From CAWCAW01 sp963793645 (lineage in GTDB: Bacteria > Actinomycetota > Acidimicrobiia > Acidimicrobiales > UBA8190), in contig CAWCAW010000010.1 in the NCBI GenBank assembly GCA_963793645.1, forward strand, positions 248,001 to 312,000: a stretch of DNA of 64,000 nucleotides. The letters run 5' to 3'. The notes under the pieces were generated by a model. That model was given only the letters and a program-made list of their open reading frames with translations, did not search any database and was not told where the DNA came from. Position numbers and translations under genes: made by a program. Of the stretch, positions 1-8,210 are shown piece after piece (within the stretch, counting starts at the first letter, position 1; each line of letters opens with the position of its first letter).

Positions 1-1
1 C

Positions 2-202
2 CGCAACCGGTTTATCGGACACTGGAGCGTCGGCTTCGAGGTCATCGACATCGTCGACGGCGGCTACCGGTTGCGCCGGCTTTCCGACGGTCAAGAGTTC
101 CCTGACACCTTCGCCTTCGGAGACGTAATGCGCGAGCGGCGCCGGCACCCCGTGCGCGTCATCGGCGAATCACTCCTCGATCGCCAGCGCCAGATTCTCT
201 GA
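2..202 (+). CDS. C-terminal part of a small SH3/Tudor-like conserved protein (5' end outside window)
   Basis: The frame is open from the window edge to a TGA at 200-202 and gives 66 residues. The core, RFIGHWSVGFEVIDIV followed by GYRLRRLSDG, matches the complete 82-residue protein encoded at 21479-21727 on the other strand, with about 23 of 40 aligned residues identical. The pattern of short beta-strand-like segments with conserved G, W, Y and R residues suggests a small beta-barrel (SH3/Tudor-like), but that is inference. I recognise it as a recurring actinobacterial protein of unknown function. The N-terminus and start codon are not visible. Confidence 0.6.
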   Translation, partial: RNRFIGHWSVGFEVIDIVDGGYRLRRLSDGQEFPDTFAFGDVMRERRRHPVRVIGESLLDRQRQIL

Positions 203-473
203 TATCAGCGCCGACAGCGCTGTCAGCGGCGACCTGAGCGTTGTCTGAGAAGATGACGCCGGCGAAACTACAGCGATGAGGTGCGCTGCTTTATCAACGA
301 TTCAATTGACGCATCGTCATTTCTGACGATATGCAACACAACAGACACATAACAGTTCTGTTGCGCGATGTAGCGACGGACCAGCGGTTATCTGGGTCGA
401 TACGCCGAGAAGTCGCAGTTGCCATCGTCAATTGAACGACGGGGACGTATCCCACCTAACATCCGCATTCAAT

Positions 474-1181
474 ATGCGCAGGAAAAAGCCTTCGGTATCC
501 GTACTCCTGGCTCTGGCCGGCACGTTCGCGGTGGCATCACCCGTCGCCGCGCAGACAATGCGGTCGTCGCCTTCGTCACCGGATTCCAACCATGGTCCAG
601 ACAAGTCCGACAAACTCGCTGACCTTCTCGTCGACAACACCCCCTTTACGTGTGTGACGCCGGCAACGATCTGGACACTGGTGACCGTGTTCAACAACTT
701 GCAGGCGTCCGGCCTTGCCCCCAAGGTGTCGGTGGTGCCCGCCAAGACCTACGCATGCACTGTCCCCGCCGTCCCCCAAGCAATTCCCACCAGCACACCG
801 GTGCCGACACCACCACCCGTTGAAGTCACCAGCGCTCCGGCTCCCACCCCGACGCCGGCCCCGCCTCCTGCGAGCACGGCCAGTGCAGTCAACGCTCCCA
901 GTACGTCGACAAGTACGGCGACACCACCGGGGTGGGGATGCACCGCCGCCATCGCCTATCTCAGCGCGCACTCGGCACCGGGGTTCCAGTTCATCTGCCC
1001 CGGCAACGCGGATGGCCATGAGGCCATGACGTGTGACAACTACGCGTCGGTGTGCCCGGGCGAGAAGCTCATCGTGATCAACGACCCCTGCCCCGTCGCG
1101 TACATGAACGAGGCGAGCAACAGTTGGGTCGTCGAGCACTTGTCGACGGCGCCGATCGACCCCTACGGCAAGGGTTGCTGA
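474..1181 (+). CDS. secreted protein with Pro/Thr-rich linker and Cys-rich C-terminal domain
   Basis: Unrecognised function. I chose the ATG at 474 because it gives a standard signal peptide (MRRKKPSVSVLLALAG, then a VAA-Q type cleavage region). An upstream in-frame ATG at 432 would add 14 residues before the basic n-region. The mature protein has a first domain with one Cys pair (about residues 45-95), a low-complexity P/T/A linker (about 100-150), and a C-terminal domain of about 80 residues. That last domain holds six Cys and the strings HEAMTCDNYASVCPG and AYMNEASNSW, probably disulphide bonded. It is a lone gene with no obvious partner. It resembles other linker-containing exported proteins in this window. 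Confidence 0.72.
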   Translation: MRRKKPSVSVLLALAGTFAVASPVAAQTMRSSPSSPDSNHGPDKSDKLADLLVDNTPFTCVTPATIWTLVTVFNNLQASGLAPKVSVVPAKTYACTVPAVPQAIPTSTPVPTPPPVEVTSAPAPTPTPAPPPASTASAVNAPSTSTSTATPPGWGCTAAIAYLSAHSAPGFQFICPGNADGHEAMTCDNYASVCPGEKLIVINDPCPVAYMNEASNSWVVEHLSTAPIDPYGKGC

Positions 1182-1366
1182 GAACCTCTCGTTTCTGGCC
1201 CATCAAGGAGCGGGCGCGCTTGACACGGCACCGTCGACGTCGCCGCTCGATGGTCGCCAGCCGACCGAGATAGAGGTAGGCGGCGCCGTAGGATTTCCCT
1301 TGCAATGGTGGGCGTCGATGGGCCAATTGACGAGGGAAGCTCAACTCAGGTGCGTGAAAGGCCGAA

Positions 1367-2320
1367 ATGAGCGAGATGTCCCAAGGACCCGGTTGGTGGT
1401 TGGCGACCGACGGCAAGTGGTACCCACCCGAGGAGCACCCGGGCCAGGTGACGCCTGCCGCAGCGTCGGCACCCCCCGCCACGCCCACCCTGTCGTCAGC
1501 TGAGCCCGAGGCCGCCGCCCCTGTGGCCTACCAGGGCCTTCCCTCGGGCTGGTACCGCGATCCCAGTGACCCCGCCTCGGCGCGCTACTGGGACGGGACC
1601 ACGCTGGGTGACGAGAAAAGGCCGGTGGCGCACCCGGCGGTGGCAGTCAGTCAGCCAACTGCCAGTCAGCCGATCTCGGGTCAGCCAACCACGACGGTGA
1701 CGACTCCCGGAGTGGTCACACCGACGCCATACATGGGTTCCACGCCGGGCGGCAGTGCCTCCCCCCCGCCGTTGGCGCCCATGGCTCCGACGCTGTCGCC
1801 GTCGCCGTCGGACAATCGACCCTTTTTCAAAGAAGGCTGGTTCTGGCTCTGCATCGTGGCGGTGATACTTGTGATCGGCATCGTGGTGTCCAACGGCGAC
1901 GGCACCAGCAACGGCAACTCCAATGCGGCGTCGAACACGGGCACGGTGGCCAGCACGACGACAACGGTCACGGCACCGGCCAGTACGTTGCCGGCTCCCA
2001 CCACCACCACGATCGTCATACCGTCGGCGCCGCAGCCCACCGCGGACGGGGCCGGCAGTGCCCTCATCAACGCCTGGGCGGGACACAATCAGCCCCGAGC
2101 CCTGTCGGTGGCGACGACCCAAGCAGTCGCCACCCTTTTCGCGAATACCTACGTTCGCGACGGCGCCACCGATCGCGGCTGCAGTACGGGATCTCCACCG
2201 GTCACGTGCACGTTCGGACCTCCTGGGGGTGGTTCGCCCAATGATCCGATCTATTCGTTGACGGTGGCACAAGCGCCGGGCGGGAAGTGGTACATCTCGT
2301 CCGTGCAAGTGCTCGGCTAG
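1367..2320 (+). CDS. DUF2510-type membrane protein with extracytoplasmic C-terminal domain
   Basis: Two Trp-rich modules lie at the N-terminus: GWWLATDGKWYPPE (residues 8-21) and GWYRDPSDPASARYWDG (about 60-77). The second is a clear DUF2510 motif and the first is a related short form. A Pro/Thr-rich stretch follows. One transmembrane segment lies at about 157-175 (WFWLCIVAVILVIGIVV), then a Ser/Thr linker, then a C-terminal domain of about 95 residues with one Cys pair. The likely topology is N-terminus inside and C-terminus outside. The role is unknown. Proteins of this layout are common in actinobacteria as envelope-associated factors. The gene converges on 2317-2679 with a 4-base overlap. 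Confidence 0.75.
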   Translation: MSEMSQGPGWWLATDGKWYPPEEHPGQVTPAAASAPPATPTLSSAEPEAAAPVAYQGLPSGWYRDPSDPASARYWDGTTLGDEKRPVAHPAVAVSQPTASQPISGQPTTTVTTPGVVTPTPYMGSTPGGSASPPPLAPMAPTLSPSPSDNRPFFKEGWFWLCIVAVILVIGIVVSNGDGTSNGNSNAASNTGTVASTTTTVTAPASTLPAPTTTTIVIPSAPQPTADGAGSALINAWAGHNQPRALSVATTQAVATLFANTYVRDGATDRGCSTGSPPVTCTFGPPGGGSPNDPIYSLTVAQAPGGKWYISSVQVLG

Positions 2321-2679
2321 ACGCCCGGCAGCTGTGGTTGGGAGGGGTTGAGCCATGAGCTCGATGCCTCTCCCGTAGCCGGCCACTGCGGCGGGGAGAT
2401 GGGCCCGTCCGGCGTCATCTCCACCGGGCCCGCTGCTTGCCGGGCGGCCGTGTCGACGAGCGAGTCGGCCTCACCTGGTTCGATCCGTGTCGTCCCCGCG
2501 CACATCGAACACACCGTGAAGTACTTGTGCCCGAGAGGGATCACGGGAACGAAAAACACCGTGAACCACGGACTGACTCTGGTGACCATGTGCGCGCAAG
2601 GCCGGTGACAGTGCCGACACTGCACCAGAACGACGCCGAGCGGGTGTCGGCGGCGGCGGATCCCGAAGATGATCAACAC
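2317..2679 (-). CDS. zinc-ribbon domain protein
   Basis: A 120-residue protein starting GTG at 2679, overlapping the stop of the upstream gene (2673-3269) by 7 bases, which suggests translational coupling. Residues 20-62 contain CRHCHRPCAH and, after a short hydrophobic stretch (WFTVFFVPVIPLGHKY), CSMC. This C-x2-C...C-x2-C layout is that of small zinc-ribbon proteins often found beside membrane genes. The C-terminal half is Pro/Ala-rich and looks disordered. The zinc site is inferred from the Cys spacing. No enzymatic role can be assigned. Confidence 0.7.
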   Translation of the reverse strand: MLIIFGIRRRRHPLGVVLVQCRHCHRPCAHMVTRVSPWFTVFFVPVIPLGHKYFTVCSMCAGTTRIEPGEADSLVDTAARQAAGPVEMTPDGPISPPQWPATGEASSSWLNPSQPQLPGV

Positions 2680-3269
2680 GAGGCACGCTCCACATCGGCA
2701 GCCTTACGACGAGAGCGTTGTCGGCGAAGGACCAATGCCGCCACGGCCACGATGAGTACGACAAGAAGGATGGTGGGCAGGACGAAGATGCCATCGGAGG
2801 CTTGCTCGCCATCCACGGCGCTGCGGGTGGAGACCAACCCGGCATGGCCGGGCACGGTGAGAGCTTCGAGCTTGGACCCGGTGGCGTGCAGCACGTCGCC
2901 GGGGATGGTCTCGTCATGGCGATGGCCGTCGAAGGTAAAGCTGCCGTGACACGAATAACCCACGAGGTTGCTGCCACTGCCTCCCATCAGGCCGAGACAC
3001 CCGGTCATGGTCACCTCTACGGGGACGCCGTGTTCTTTGAGCAGCGTGATGTTGGCGTTGCGTTGGAAACCCGCCACGAAGAGGACGACCACCACAACCG
3101 CGAGGGTCACCACGCCGAGTGCCACCATCACGCGACCGACACGCCGAGCGTCCACCTGCACGGGGGCGCCCCGCAGGGTCATGAGGGGTTCCTCGGCGGC
3201 CGGCTCGTTGCCCGAAGAGCCCCGTTGGCCCGGTGCCGTTTGCCCCGACGCGATCATCGGCGTTCCCAT
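2673..3269 (-). CDS. DUF3592-like two-TM membrane protein
   Basis: A 198-residue protein with a TM segment at about residues 43-67, an extracytoplasmic domain of about 80 residues (VPVEVTMTGCLGL, GYSCHGSFTFDG) and a second TM near 160-182 followed by an RRQRSRRK cytoplasmic tail. The central domain, with its Cys-containing beta strands and G-x-R/H-x-D/E pattern, resembles DUF3592 proteins. It is the first gene of a two-gene unit with the zinc-ribbon gene downstream. The start is the ATG at 3269. An in-frame ATG five codons later is also possible. Function unknown. Confidence 0.7.
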   Translation of the reverse strand: MGTPMIASGQTAPGQRGSSGNEPAAEEPLMTLRGAPVQVDARRVGRVMVALGVVTLAVVVVVLFVAGFQRNANITLLKEHGVPVEVTMTGCLGLMGGSGSNLVGYSCHGSFTFDGHRHDETIPGDVLHATGSKLEALTVPGHAGLVSTRSAVDGEQASDGIFVLPTILLVVLIVAVAALVLRRQRSRRKAADVERASC

Positions 3270-3431
3270 TCCTCGGTTGCGACCCTGTTCGGCACCGCTT
3301 TCGCGCAGCCGGCGTTGCGGGGATCGTAGCGGGACAGTCGATTGCCATTAGGCTTCGTGTCGGATGTTTCGGGTTCCGATGTTTCGGGTCAGGGCCAACC
3401 GGTCGAGCGATCCATTGGTGAGGGGGCTGGG

Positions 3432-4265
3432 GTGCGACGCAGAACGCTGATTCGAGTCGGTTTGCTCCCGGGTCTCGTTCTCGGTGCCGGCGCTCTTGGA
3501 CTGGTCGGGGTGGCCGCCCCCGCATCGAGTGCGATGGCGGCTCCGTCAGAATTCCATGCTCCTCGAGTGCCGGCTCCCGGTGTGTCCACCCGGGTGCATC
3601 ACAAGGTGGTCGAGGAGTGGGGCTCGACGAACTGGTCGGGCTACGCCATCACGGGTCGTACGTACACCACCGTCACCGGCCACTGGGTAGTACCGCAGGT
3701 GCAAACCCCAGCCAAGCGCCTGCGCAAGAAGAGTGCTTTCTCGTCGTCGTGGGTGGGCATCGACGGCTACGGGAACTCAGACTTGATTCAAGCCGGCACG
3801 GAACAGGATTGGATCGGCGGCCGCGACCGAGCCCCGTTCTACCAGGCGTGGTGGGAGATCCTGCCGTATGCGGAGACCCCGATCCCATCGCTCCCCGTGA
3901 ATCCCGGCGATGCCATGGTGGTGACGATCACCAAGGGCACCCCGAAGTGGACCATTACGGTTACCGATACGACGACGGGCCAGTCCTTCAGCACGCAGCA
4001 GCCGTACTCGGGCCCCGGAGCGTCGGCGGAATGGATCCAAGAAGCGCCCACGATCGGGAACCACGTCGCCACGCTGGCCGACGACAGTACGGTGACGTTC
4101 GACCCGGGCACTGTCAATGCCGGCAATCCTGGCTTGGTTCCGGCCGATGCCGGGGTGATGTTGAAGCGGCGCAAGCAGATCTCCACACCGTCATCGCCGA
4201 ACACAGCGCGCGATGGGTTTGCGGTGGCCTACGGCGCTGTGGCCCCGCCGGCACCGTCTTTTTAG
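3432..4265 (+). CDS. secreted G1-family (eqolisin-like) glutamic endopeptidase
   Basis: Predicted exported acid-type peptidase. I chose the GTG at 3432 because it begins a good signal peptide (VRRRTLIRVGLLPGLVLG ... ASSAMA). The frame is open further upstream to a TTG at 3342, which would bury the signal. The mature part opens with STNWSGYAITG and GHWVVPQV, the hallmark N-terminus of the peptidase G1 / A4 family. It then carries SSSWVGIDGYG, IQAGTEQDW (catalytic Gln candidate) and ASAEWIQEAPT (catalytic Glu candidate). Its 277-residue length fits family members. It is convergent with the next gene, with a 4-base overlap. Specificity is unknown. The family is best known from fungi but also occurs in bacteria. 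Confidence 0.85.
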   Translation: MRRRTLIRVGLLPGLVLGAGALGLVGVAAPASSAMAAPSEFHAPRVPAPGVSTRVHHKVVEEWGSTNWSGYAITGRTYTTVTGHWVVPQVQTPAKRLRKKSAFSSSWVGIDGYGNSDLIQAGTEQDWIGGRDRAPFYQAWWEILPYAETPIPSLPVNPGDAMVVTITKGTPKWTITVTDTTTGQSFSTQQPYSGPGASAEWIQEAPTIGNHVATLADDSTVTFDPGTVNAGNPGLVPADAGVMLKRRKQISTPSSPNTARDGFAVAYGAVAPPAPSF

Positions 4266-4858
4266 GTTTCGTCAGGGCGCGGTTGCTCCGAGGTGACCCG
4301 TTCGATGCGGCGGTCGGGGACGAGCCACACCACCGCCACCGAGATGTAGAGGGCGAGCGCCACCCACGGCTCCACGAACGCCACACCCACCGCCACCACG
4401 TACACGCCGGCTGACAATGCCCCCTTGCGGTCCCTGCCGATGGCGAGTGCCAGAGGCGAGTCGGGGGCGTGGAGGGCCAGCAGTGTCTTGGTGAGGATGA
4501 AGTACGCGATGGCCGAGCCCAACAGGACGATGCCGTAGACGGCCACCGGGGCGGTGGCATGACTGTGCGGTCCGAGCCACGCCGTGGCGGCCGGTGTCAG
4601 GGACAACCAGAACAGCAAACCCATGTTGGCCCACAGCACCCGGCCGTCGATGCGCTCGACGGCCTGCATGAGGTGATGGTGGTTGTTCCAATAGATGGCG
4701 AGAAAAACGAAACTGAGCAGGTACACCAACAGTGTGGGCAAAAGCGGGCGAAGATCCGAGAACCCGTTACCGGCGGGCGGACGAAGGTCCAGCACCATGA
4801 TGGTGACGAGGATGGCAATCACGCCGTCGCTGAACGCTTCCAGACGTCCGCGGCTCAT
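4262..4858 (-). CDS. TMEM175-family (DUF1211) potassium-channel-like membrane protein
   Basis: The 198-residue protein opens with GRLEAFSDGVIAI, the RxxxFSD signature of the TM1 pore helix in TMEM175/DUF1211 proteins. About six hydrophobic segments follow, the usual size of a single bacterial repeat, which assembles as a tetramer. The family forms K+-permeable leak channels in the membrane. The N-terminal FSD motif fixes the ATG at 4858 as the start. It is a lone gene converging with the G1 peptidase gene. Ion selectivity and physiological role are inferred from the family only. Confidence 0.85.
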   Translation of the reverse strand: MSRGRLEAFSDGVIAILVTIMVLDLRPPAGNGFSDLRPLLPTLLVYLLSFVFLAIYWNNHHHLMQAVERIDGRVLWANMGLLFWLSLTPAATAWLGPHSHATAPVAVYGIVLLGSAIAYFILTKTLLALHAPDSPLALAIGRDRKGALSAGVYVVAVGVAFVEPWVALALYISVAVVWLVPDRRIERVTSEQPRPDET

Positions 4859-4906
4859 GTCCTGATTCTCTCATCTCGCCGTGGCGCCGGGAATTATCAG
4901 CGACGG

Positions 4907-6229
4907 TCAACCAAGGCGCGTCCAGTCGACGCCATCGGTGGTGTGCCACAACCCGGTACCAGTCTCGCTGACCCATCCATCGGTGGCAGTGGCGAACACC
5001 ACGTTGCCGCGGCCGCCCACCACGAAGCCTTCGTGGACGAGTTGCGTCAGCGCCGACCAGTGCGACCCTCCGTCAGAGGTTTGGAACACCTCAGAACCGT
5101 CGGGGAACAGCCACGCGGTGGCGGCGGTGAGGACAGCCAGGTTCTCGTGGCCGAGCGAATAGGGCGACACATAGCCAACGCTCGGTAGACCCCTGGCGAA
5201 CACTGCGCCGGTGGCGGGGACAAGCCCGGGCGTGCTCGCCGACGCGGCGAGATCCCACTGTTGCCCGCCGTCTTGCGAACGAAACAGTTCCTTGGCCTGA
5301 GAACCGGCGCCGGCCTCCGAGCCACAGAGCATCCAGAGGTCGTTGGTGGCGGACGCCGCCACCTGCTCGCCGGATTCGAAGGACACCGGACACGGATCGA
5401 CCCGTGTCACCCAGCTCTGGCCGTCGTCAGCGGTATAGGTGAGGCCAGGCGACGCCGTCTGCCCGTAGCTCAACAGGTAGGCCCGGGACCGGGTGATGCG
5501 GGCCAGCTCCAATCCTTGGTCACCGAGCCCCGGCCTCGGCTCGAAGGACACCGGCGGCGCCGTGGCCGTCGCTGTCCACGTCGCCCCGTGGTCGGTGGAG
5601 ATGTCGACGGTCAGGGGGCAGCTCAGCCCCGTCGTACGGGTCGTGATCGGGCACGTTCCCACCACGGCCCACACATCGGGGCCGATGGCGCTGACGTCGG
5701 AGACCACCGGCCCGATGTGCTCTTCGGTCCATGTCCGGCCCCCATCCGCGCTGGACCACAGCCCGGCCACGCCCGTCGCCGAGGGCGGCCCGCCCCACAA
5801 ATAGCCGTGATCGGCGTCGGCGAACTCGATCTGACTCGGATAGCCCGTGGGCAGCTCCGGATCGACGACCTCCCAGCTCTGACCGCCGTCATCGCTGGCG
5901 GCCAACAGGGTCTGCTGGCCATGGAGCACCAACGCGAAGCCGTGCACGGGGCCGATGAACACGACATCGGAAACGTTCGCGGGCGGAACGGCGGTTCCCG
6001 GGGCCAGGAGGCCTGTTTGCGAATCAAAGCTGGCAAAGGCCTCCGTGGCCCGTCGGCCCGGGACGACCACCACGGCGACGATGACGGCCAGACCGACGAG
6101 TGCGGTCGTGGCCACGGCGATAGCGCCGCCGGTGCGCCGCCGCCGCAGGCCGGCGGCCCGGCGGCGCACTAACCCCAGGACTCGGGACGTGGGCTCGGGG
6201 GGCGAGGGGTCATCGAGATGCTCGAACAT
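4907..6229 (-). CDS. membrane-anchored beta-propeller (BNR/HCF136-like) protein in sigma-factor operon
   Basis: A 440-residue protein. An Arg-rich cytoplasmic stretch (residues 20-38) and one TM helix (about 39-60) precede an extracytoplasmic domain. The repeated DGGQSW, DGGRTW, DHGATW, DDGQSW, DGGQQW and DGGSHW blocks there are Asp-box/BNR repeats typical of sialidase-like or photosystem-II-stability-factor-like propellers. The start overlaps the end of the sigma-factor gene (6210-6717) by about 20 bases, so the two are cotranscribed and probably coupled. By position it could be a membrane partner that controls the sigma factor, but no anti-sigma domain is visible and this is inference. Confidence 0.78.
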   Translation of the reverse strand: MFEHLDDPSPPEPTSRVLGLVRRRAAGLRRRRTGGAIAVATTALVGLAVIVAVVVVPGRRATEAFASFDSQTGLLAPGTAVPPANVSDVVFIGPVHGFALVLHGQQTLLAASDDGGQSWEVVDPELPTGYPSQIEFADADHGYLWGGPPSATGVAGLWSSADGGRTWTEEHIGPVVSDVSAIGPDVWAVVGTCPITTRTTGLSCPLTVDISTDHGATWTATATAPPVSFEPRPGLGDQGLELARITRSRAYLLSYGQTASPGLTYTADDGQSWVTRVDPCPVSFESGEQVAASATNDLWMLCGSEAGAGSQAKELFRSQDGGQQWDLAASASTPGLVPATGAVFARGLPSVGYVSPYSLGHENLAVLTAATAWLFPDGSEVFQTSDGGSHWSALTQLVHEGFVVGGRGNVVFATATDGWVSETGTGLWHTTDGVDWTRLG

Positions 6230-6717
6230 CGCTGCCTCCTTCCTCGTGGGGGTCCCCGAGCTCTCTACGCAACATGGCCAGACCTCGAGAGGCGTGCACC
6301 TTCACCGAACCCACCGAGCATCCGAGCGCCCGGGCCACGTCCAGCTCGGGCCAGTCGGCGAGATAGCGCAGGACGACCACCTCGCGCTCGGCGCCGCGAC
6401 AGGCGCCGCAAGGCTCGGGCCAGGTCCACCCGTTCGGGCAGATGGACGTCGACCAGGGCCACGTGCTCCACCCCGGCGGTGGGCGGATGACGGCGGCGGC
6501 GCAGACGGTCGATGGCGAGGTTGGTGGCCACCCGAACCACCCATCCCTCCGGATGGTCGTGCAATCGAGCCCAATGCACGTGGCTGCGAGCGAGAGCCTC
6601 CTGGGCGGCGTCCTCGGCGTCACCGCGGTCGCCCAGAAGGCGAAACGACACACGATAGGCAAGCCGATAGAGGTCGGGGAAGGCGTCGTCGAAGCGCATC
6701 CCCGCCTCTGTGGTCAC
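6210..6717 (-). pseudogene. SigE-type ECF sigma factor, interrupted by one frameshift
   Basis: The first frame (GTG at 6717, preceded by a GGGGGAGA Shine-Dalgarno) encodes sigma region 2: FPDLYRLAYRVSFRLLGDRG, then DAEDAAQEALARS, a region 2.4-like part and VDLARALRRLS. Region 4 continues in another frame: EREVVVLRYLADW, then ARALGCSVGSVKVHASRGLAML, stopping at 6210. Removing one base near 6396-6402 joins LRRLS to GAEREVVV with exactly the family spacing. So this is a 1-base insertion, either a recent mutation or a sequence error. The protein would direct RNA polymerase to stress- or envelope-type promoters. The downstream propeller gene overlaps its end. Confidence 0.78.
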
Positions 6718-6882
6718 CGCTCTCCCCCGCCGGCCCTAGGCCCGAGTCTTCGTCACTGCCCTTTTCTACGCCCCCGGACTGCGATGCGTTGACGGCGGGC
6801 CCGCACCACCGAGTGCCGCAAGGAGGGCTCCCGCCCACAGGCCGGTGCATTTAGCATTTCGTCTACGGCGACAAGGAGCGCA

Positions 6883-7242
6883 GTGGACATCACCTACGTA
6901 TTCGCAGGAATCTCGGTGGCGAATCGAGACGCGGCGGCGGCCTGGTATACGAAGCTGCTCGGGAAGCCCCCGGATTTTCTCCCCCATGATGGCGAGGCCG
7001 TGTGGCAGCTGACGCCCAACGCATCGCTCTACGTGGTGGTCGACGCCGAGCGCGCCGGTCGAAGTGTGGCGACAGTGGTCGTCGATGACTTGGAGGCCAT
7101 GGTCGCCCAGCTGGCGGTCCAAGGCATCACCATCGGAGCGATCGAGGAGGTGGTCGGGGCAGGACGCAGGGCCGTAGCCAATGACGTCGACGGCAACGCC
7201 ATTTCGATCGTGGAAATTCCTGCCTGGCGTCCGAACCCCTAG
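6883..7242 (+). CDS. glyoxalase/VOC-superfamily protein
   Basis: A 119-residue single-module VOC protein. It starts at the GTG at 6883 behind a clear AAGGAG. The pattern DITYVFAGISVANRDAAAAWY, a conserved middle WQLTPNASLYVVVD and a C-terminal DVDGNAISIVEI gives the usual beta-alpha-beta-beta-beta repeat pair of glyoxalase/bleomycin-resistance/extradiol dioxygenase proteins. These bind a divalent metal or act as small-molecule binding proteins. No substrate can be assigned. It is divergent from the sigma-factor gene across a 165-base spacer and converges with the response regulator gene, with a 4-base overlap. Confidence 0.82.
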   Translation: MDITYVFAGISVANRDAAAAWYTKLLGKPPDFLPHDGEAVWQLTPNASLYVVVDAERAGRSVATVVVDDLEAMVAQLAVQGITIGAIEEVVGAGRRAVANDVDGNAISIVEIPAWRPNP

Positions 7243-7724
7243 CCCCCGAGCTGCAGCGTGTCGCTCACCACCTGCAGGAGGTAATAAGGGCTGACCGGCT
7301 TCTGCAGGTGGGCCTGCACCTTCGCACCGATTCGAATCTGGGTTTGCTTGTCCAACGAGAAGGCCGAGTGCAGCACGACCGGAGGACACGAATCGACCGC
7401 CTCCAACAAGGCGACGCCGTCCATACGCGGCATACGCAGATCCAACAGCACCATGCCGACATCGAGCTCCCGCAGGAGACGAAGGGCAACCTCCCCGTCC
7501 TCGGCGACGGCAACCGAATGACCGGCCTCTCGAAGCATGTCGGCGCACGAGGAGCGAATGGCGGCGTCATCGTCGACGACGAGCACGTCGACTTGTGTGC
7601 GGTGCTGTGCGGAAGGGTCGTCCGGGCGGGGCGCGGTACGCGTGGCGCCCTCGGTAGCGGCGCTGCGTGGCGACCAAGCGGGATCCTGTCGAGTGTCGTC
7701 GCGAAGTACGAAAGCTAGGGCCAT
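7239..7724 (-). CDS. single-domain response regulator
   Basis: A 161-residue protein. The frame extends upstream to 7937, but the ATG at 7724 has a G-rich ribosome site and removes a Pro/Arg-rich stretch of no family character. After about 45 poorly conserved residues comes a receiver domain: acidic pair D51-D52 (VLVVDDDAAI), phosphoacceptor D95 (VLLDLRMPRMDG), Ser/Thr switch region (LHSAF) and K142 (LQKPVSPYYLL). There is no DNA-binding output domain, so it is CheY/Spo0F-like or part of a phosphorelay. No histidine kinase gene lies nearby, so the partner must be elsewhere. Confidence 0.86.
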   Translation of the reverse strand: MALAFVLRDDTRQDPAWSPRSAATEGATRTAPRPDDPSAQHRTQVDVLVVDDDAAIRSSCADMLREAGHSVAVAEDGEVALRLLRELDVGMVLLDLRMPRMDGVALLEAVDSCPPVVLHSAFSLDKQTQIRIGAKVQAHLQKPVSPYYLLQVVSDTLQLGG

Positions 7725-8210
7725 GGCGCCCCCCCGTCCTGAAACCCGGATTCTACGCCCGTTGGGCCTCTGGGGCGTCCTGAACGCTGTCACGACCTGA
7801 GGTGCCACCAGAGGGGCCCGGGCGCGAAACTGCCCCCTCGTCGTCCCGGGGGGCAGTTTCAGCCGTCTACCGGAGCTTCCCGGGCCAGGGGGTGGACGAG
7901 AATCCTGAGACGACGGCCTACAGCCTGCCCTCGCCACCGCCTCATGTCAACGCCCATGGTCAAGATGCGGCTAGAGCGAAGACGTTTCAGGGCTCTGTAG
8001 CGGGTCCGCAACACCGGGCCACGAGATTCACAACAAGACCACAGCTCCATGGCCTGATTCAGCTCGTTCCCAGCTTAGGGACGTATCTTCGGGTTCTCTT
8101 CTATGCGCAGGATACTGTGACGAACGGGGTTCAGAGTGGCAGAATGACCGTCCAATCGTTGTGATGCAAAGTAACGTCCCGCCCCGGTCGCACCCTCTGG
8201 AAAGGTCTCG
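7725..8210. other. intergenic stretch without a convincing gene
   Basis: I see no ORF here with protein-like composition. The longest frame (7802-8164, plus) is low-complexity and lacks a ribosome site. The stretch contains the 12-bp hairpin at 7826-7860 and then about 350 bases leading to the helix-turn-helix gene at 8211. Confidence 0.5.
7826..7860. repeat. 12-bp perfect inverted repeat (hairpin copy 1)
   Basis: Left arm gaaactgccccc (7826-7837), 11-base loop, right arm gggggcagtttc (7849-7860), followed by cagccgtc. A second copy lies at 18618-18647 with arms gaatctgccccc and gggggcagattc. The single difference in one arm is matched by a complementary difference in the other, so pairing is kept. 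There is no U-tract, so it is not a classic intrinsic terminator, although it lies downstream of nothing but the divergent response regulator gene. It lies 351 bases upstream of the HTH gene at 8211. Confidence 0.7.

Noticed and set aside
7826..7860. Intrinsic terminator
   Set aside because: The hairpin has no T-run and no gene ends just before it on the plus strand. I record it as a repeat instead.
7802..8164. 120-codon frame between response regulator and HTH gene
   Set aside because: It covers the hairpin, has no ribosome site and no protein-like composition. I treat the stretch as non-coding.
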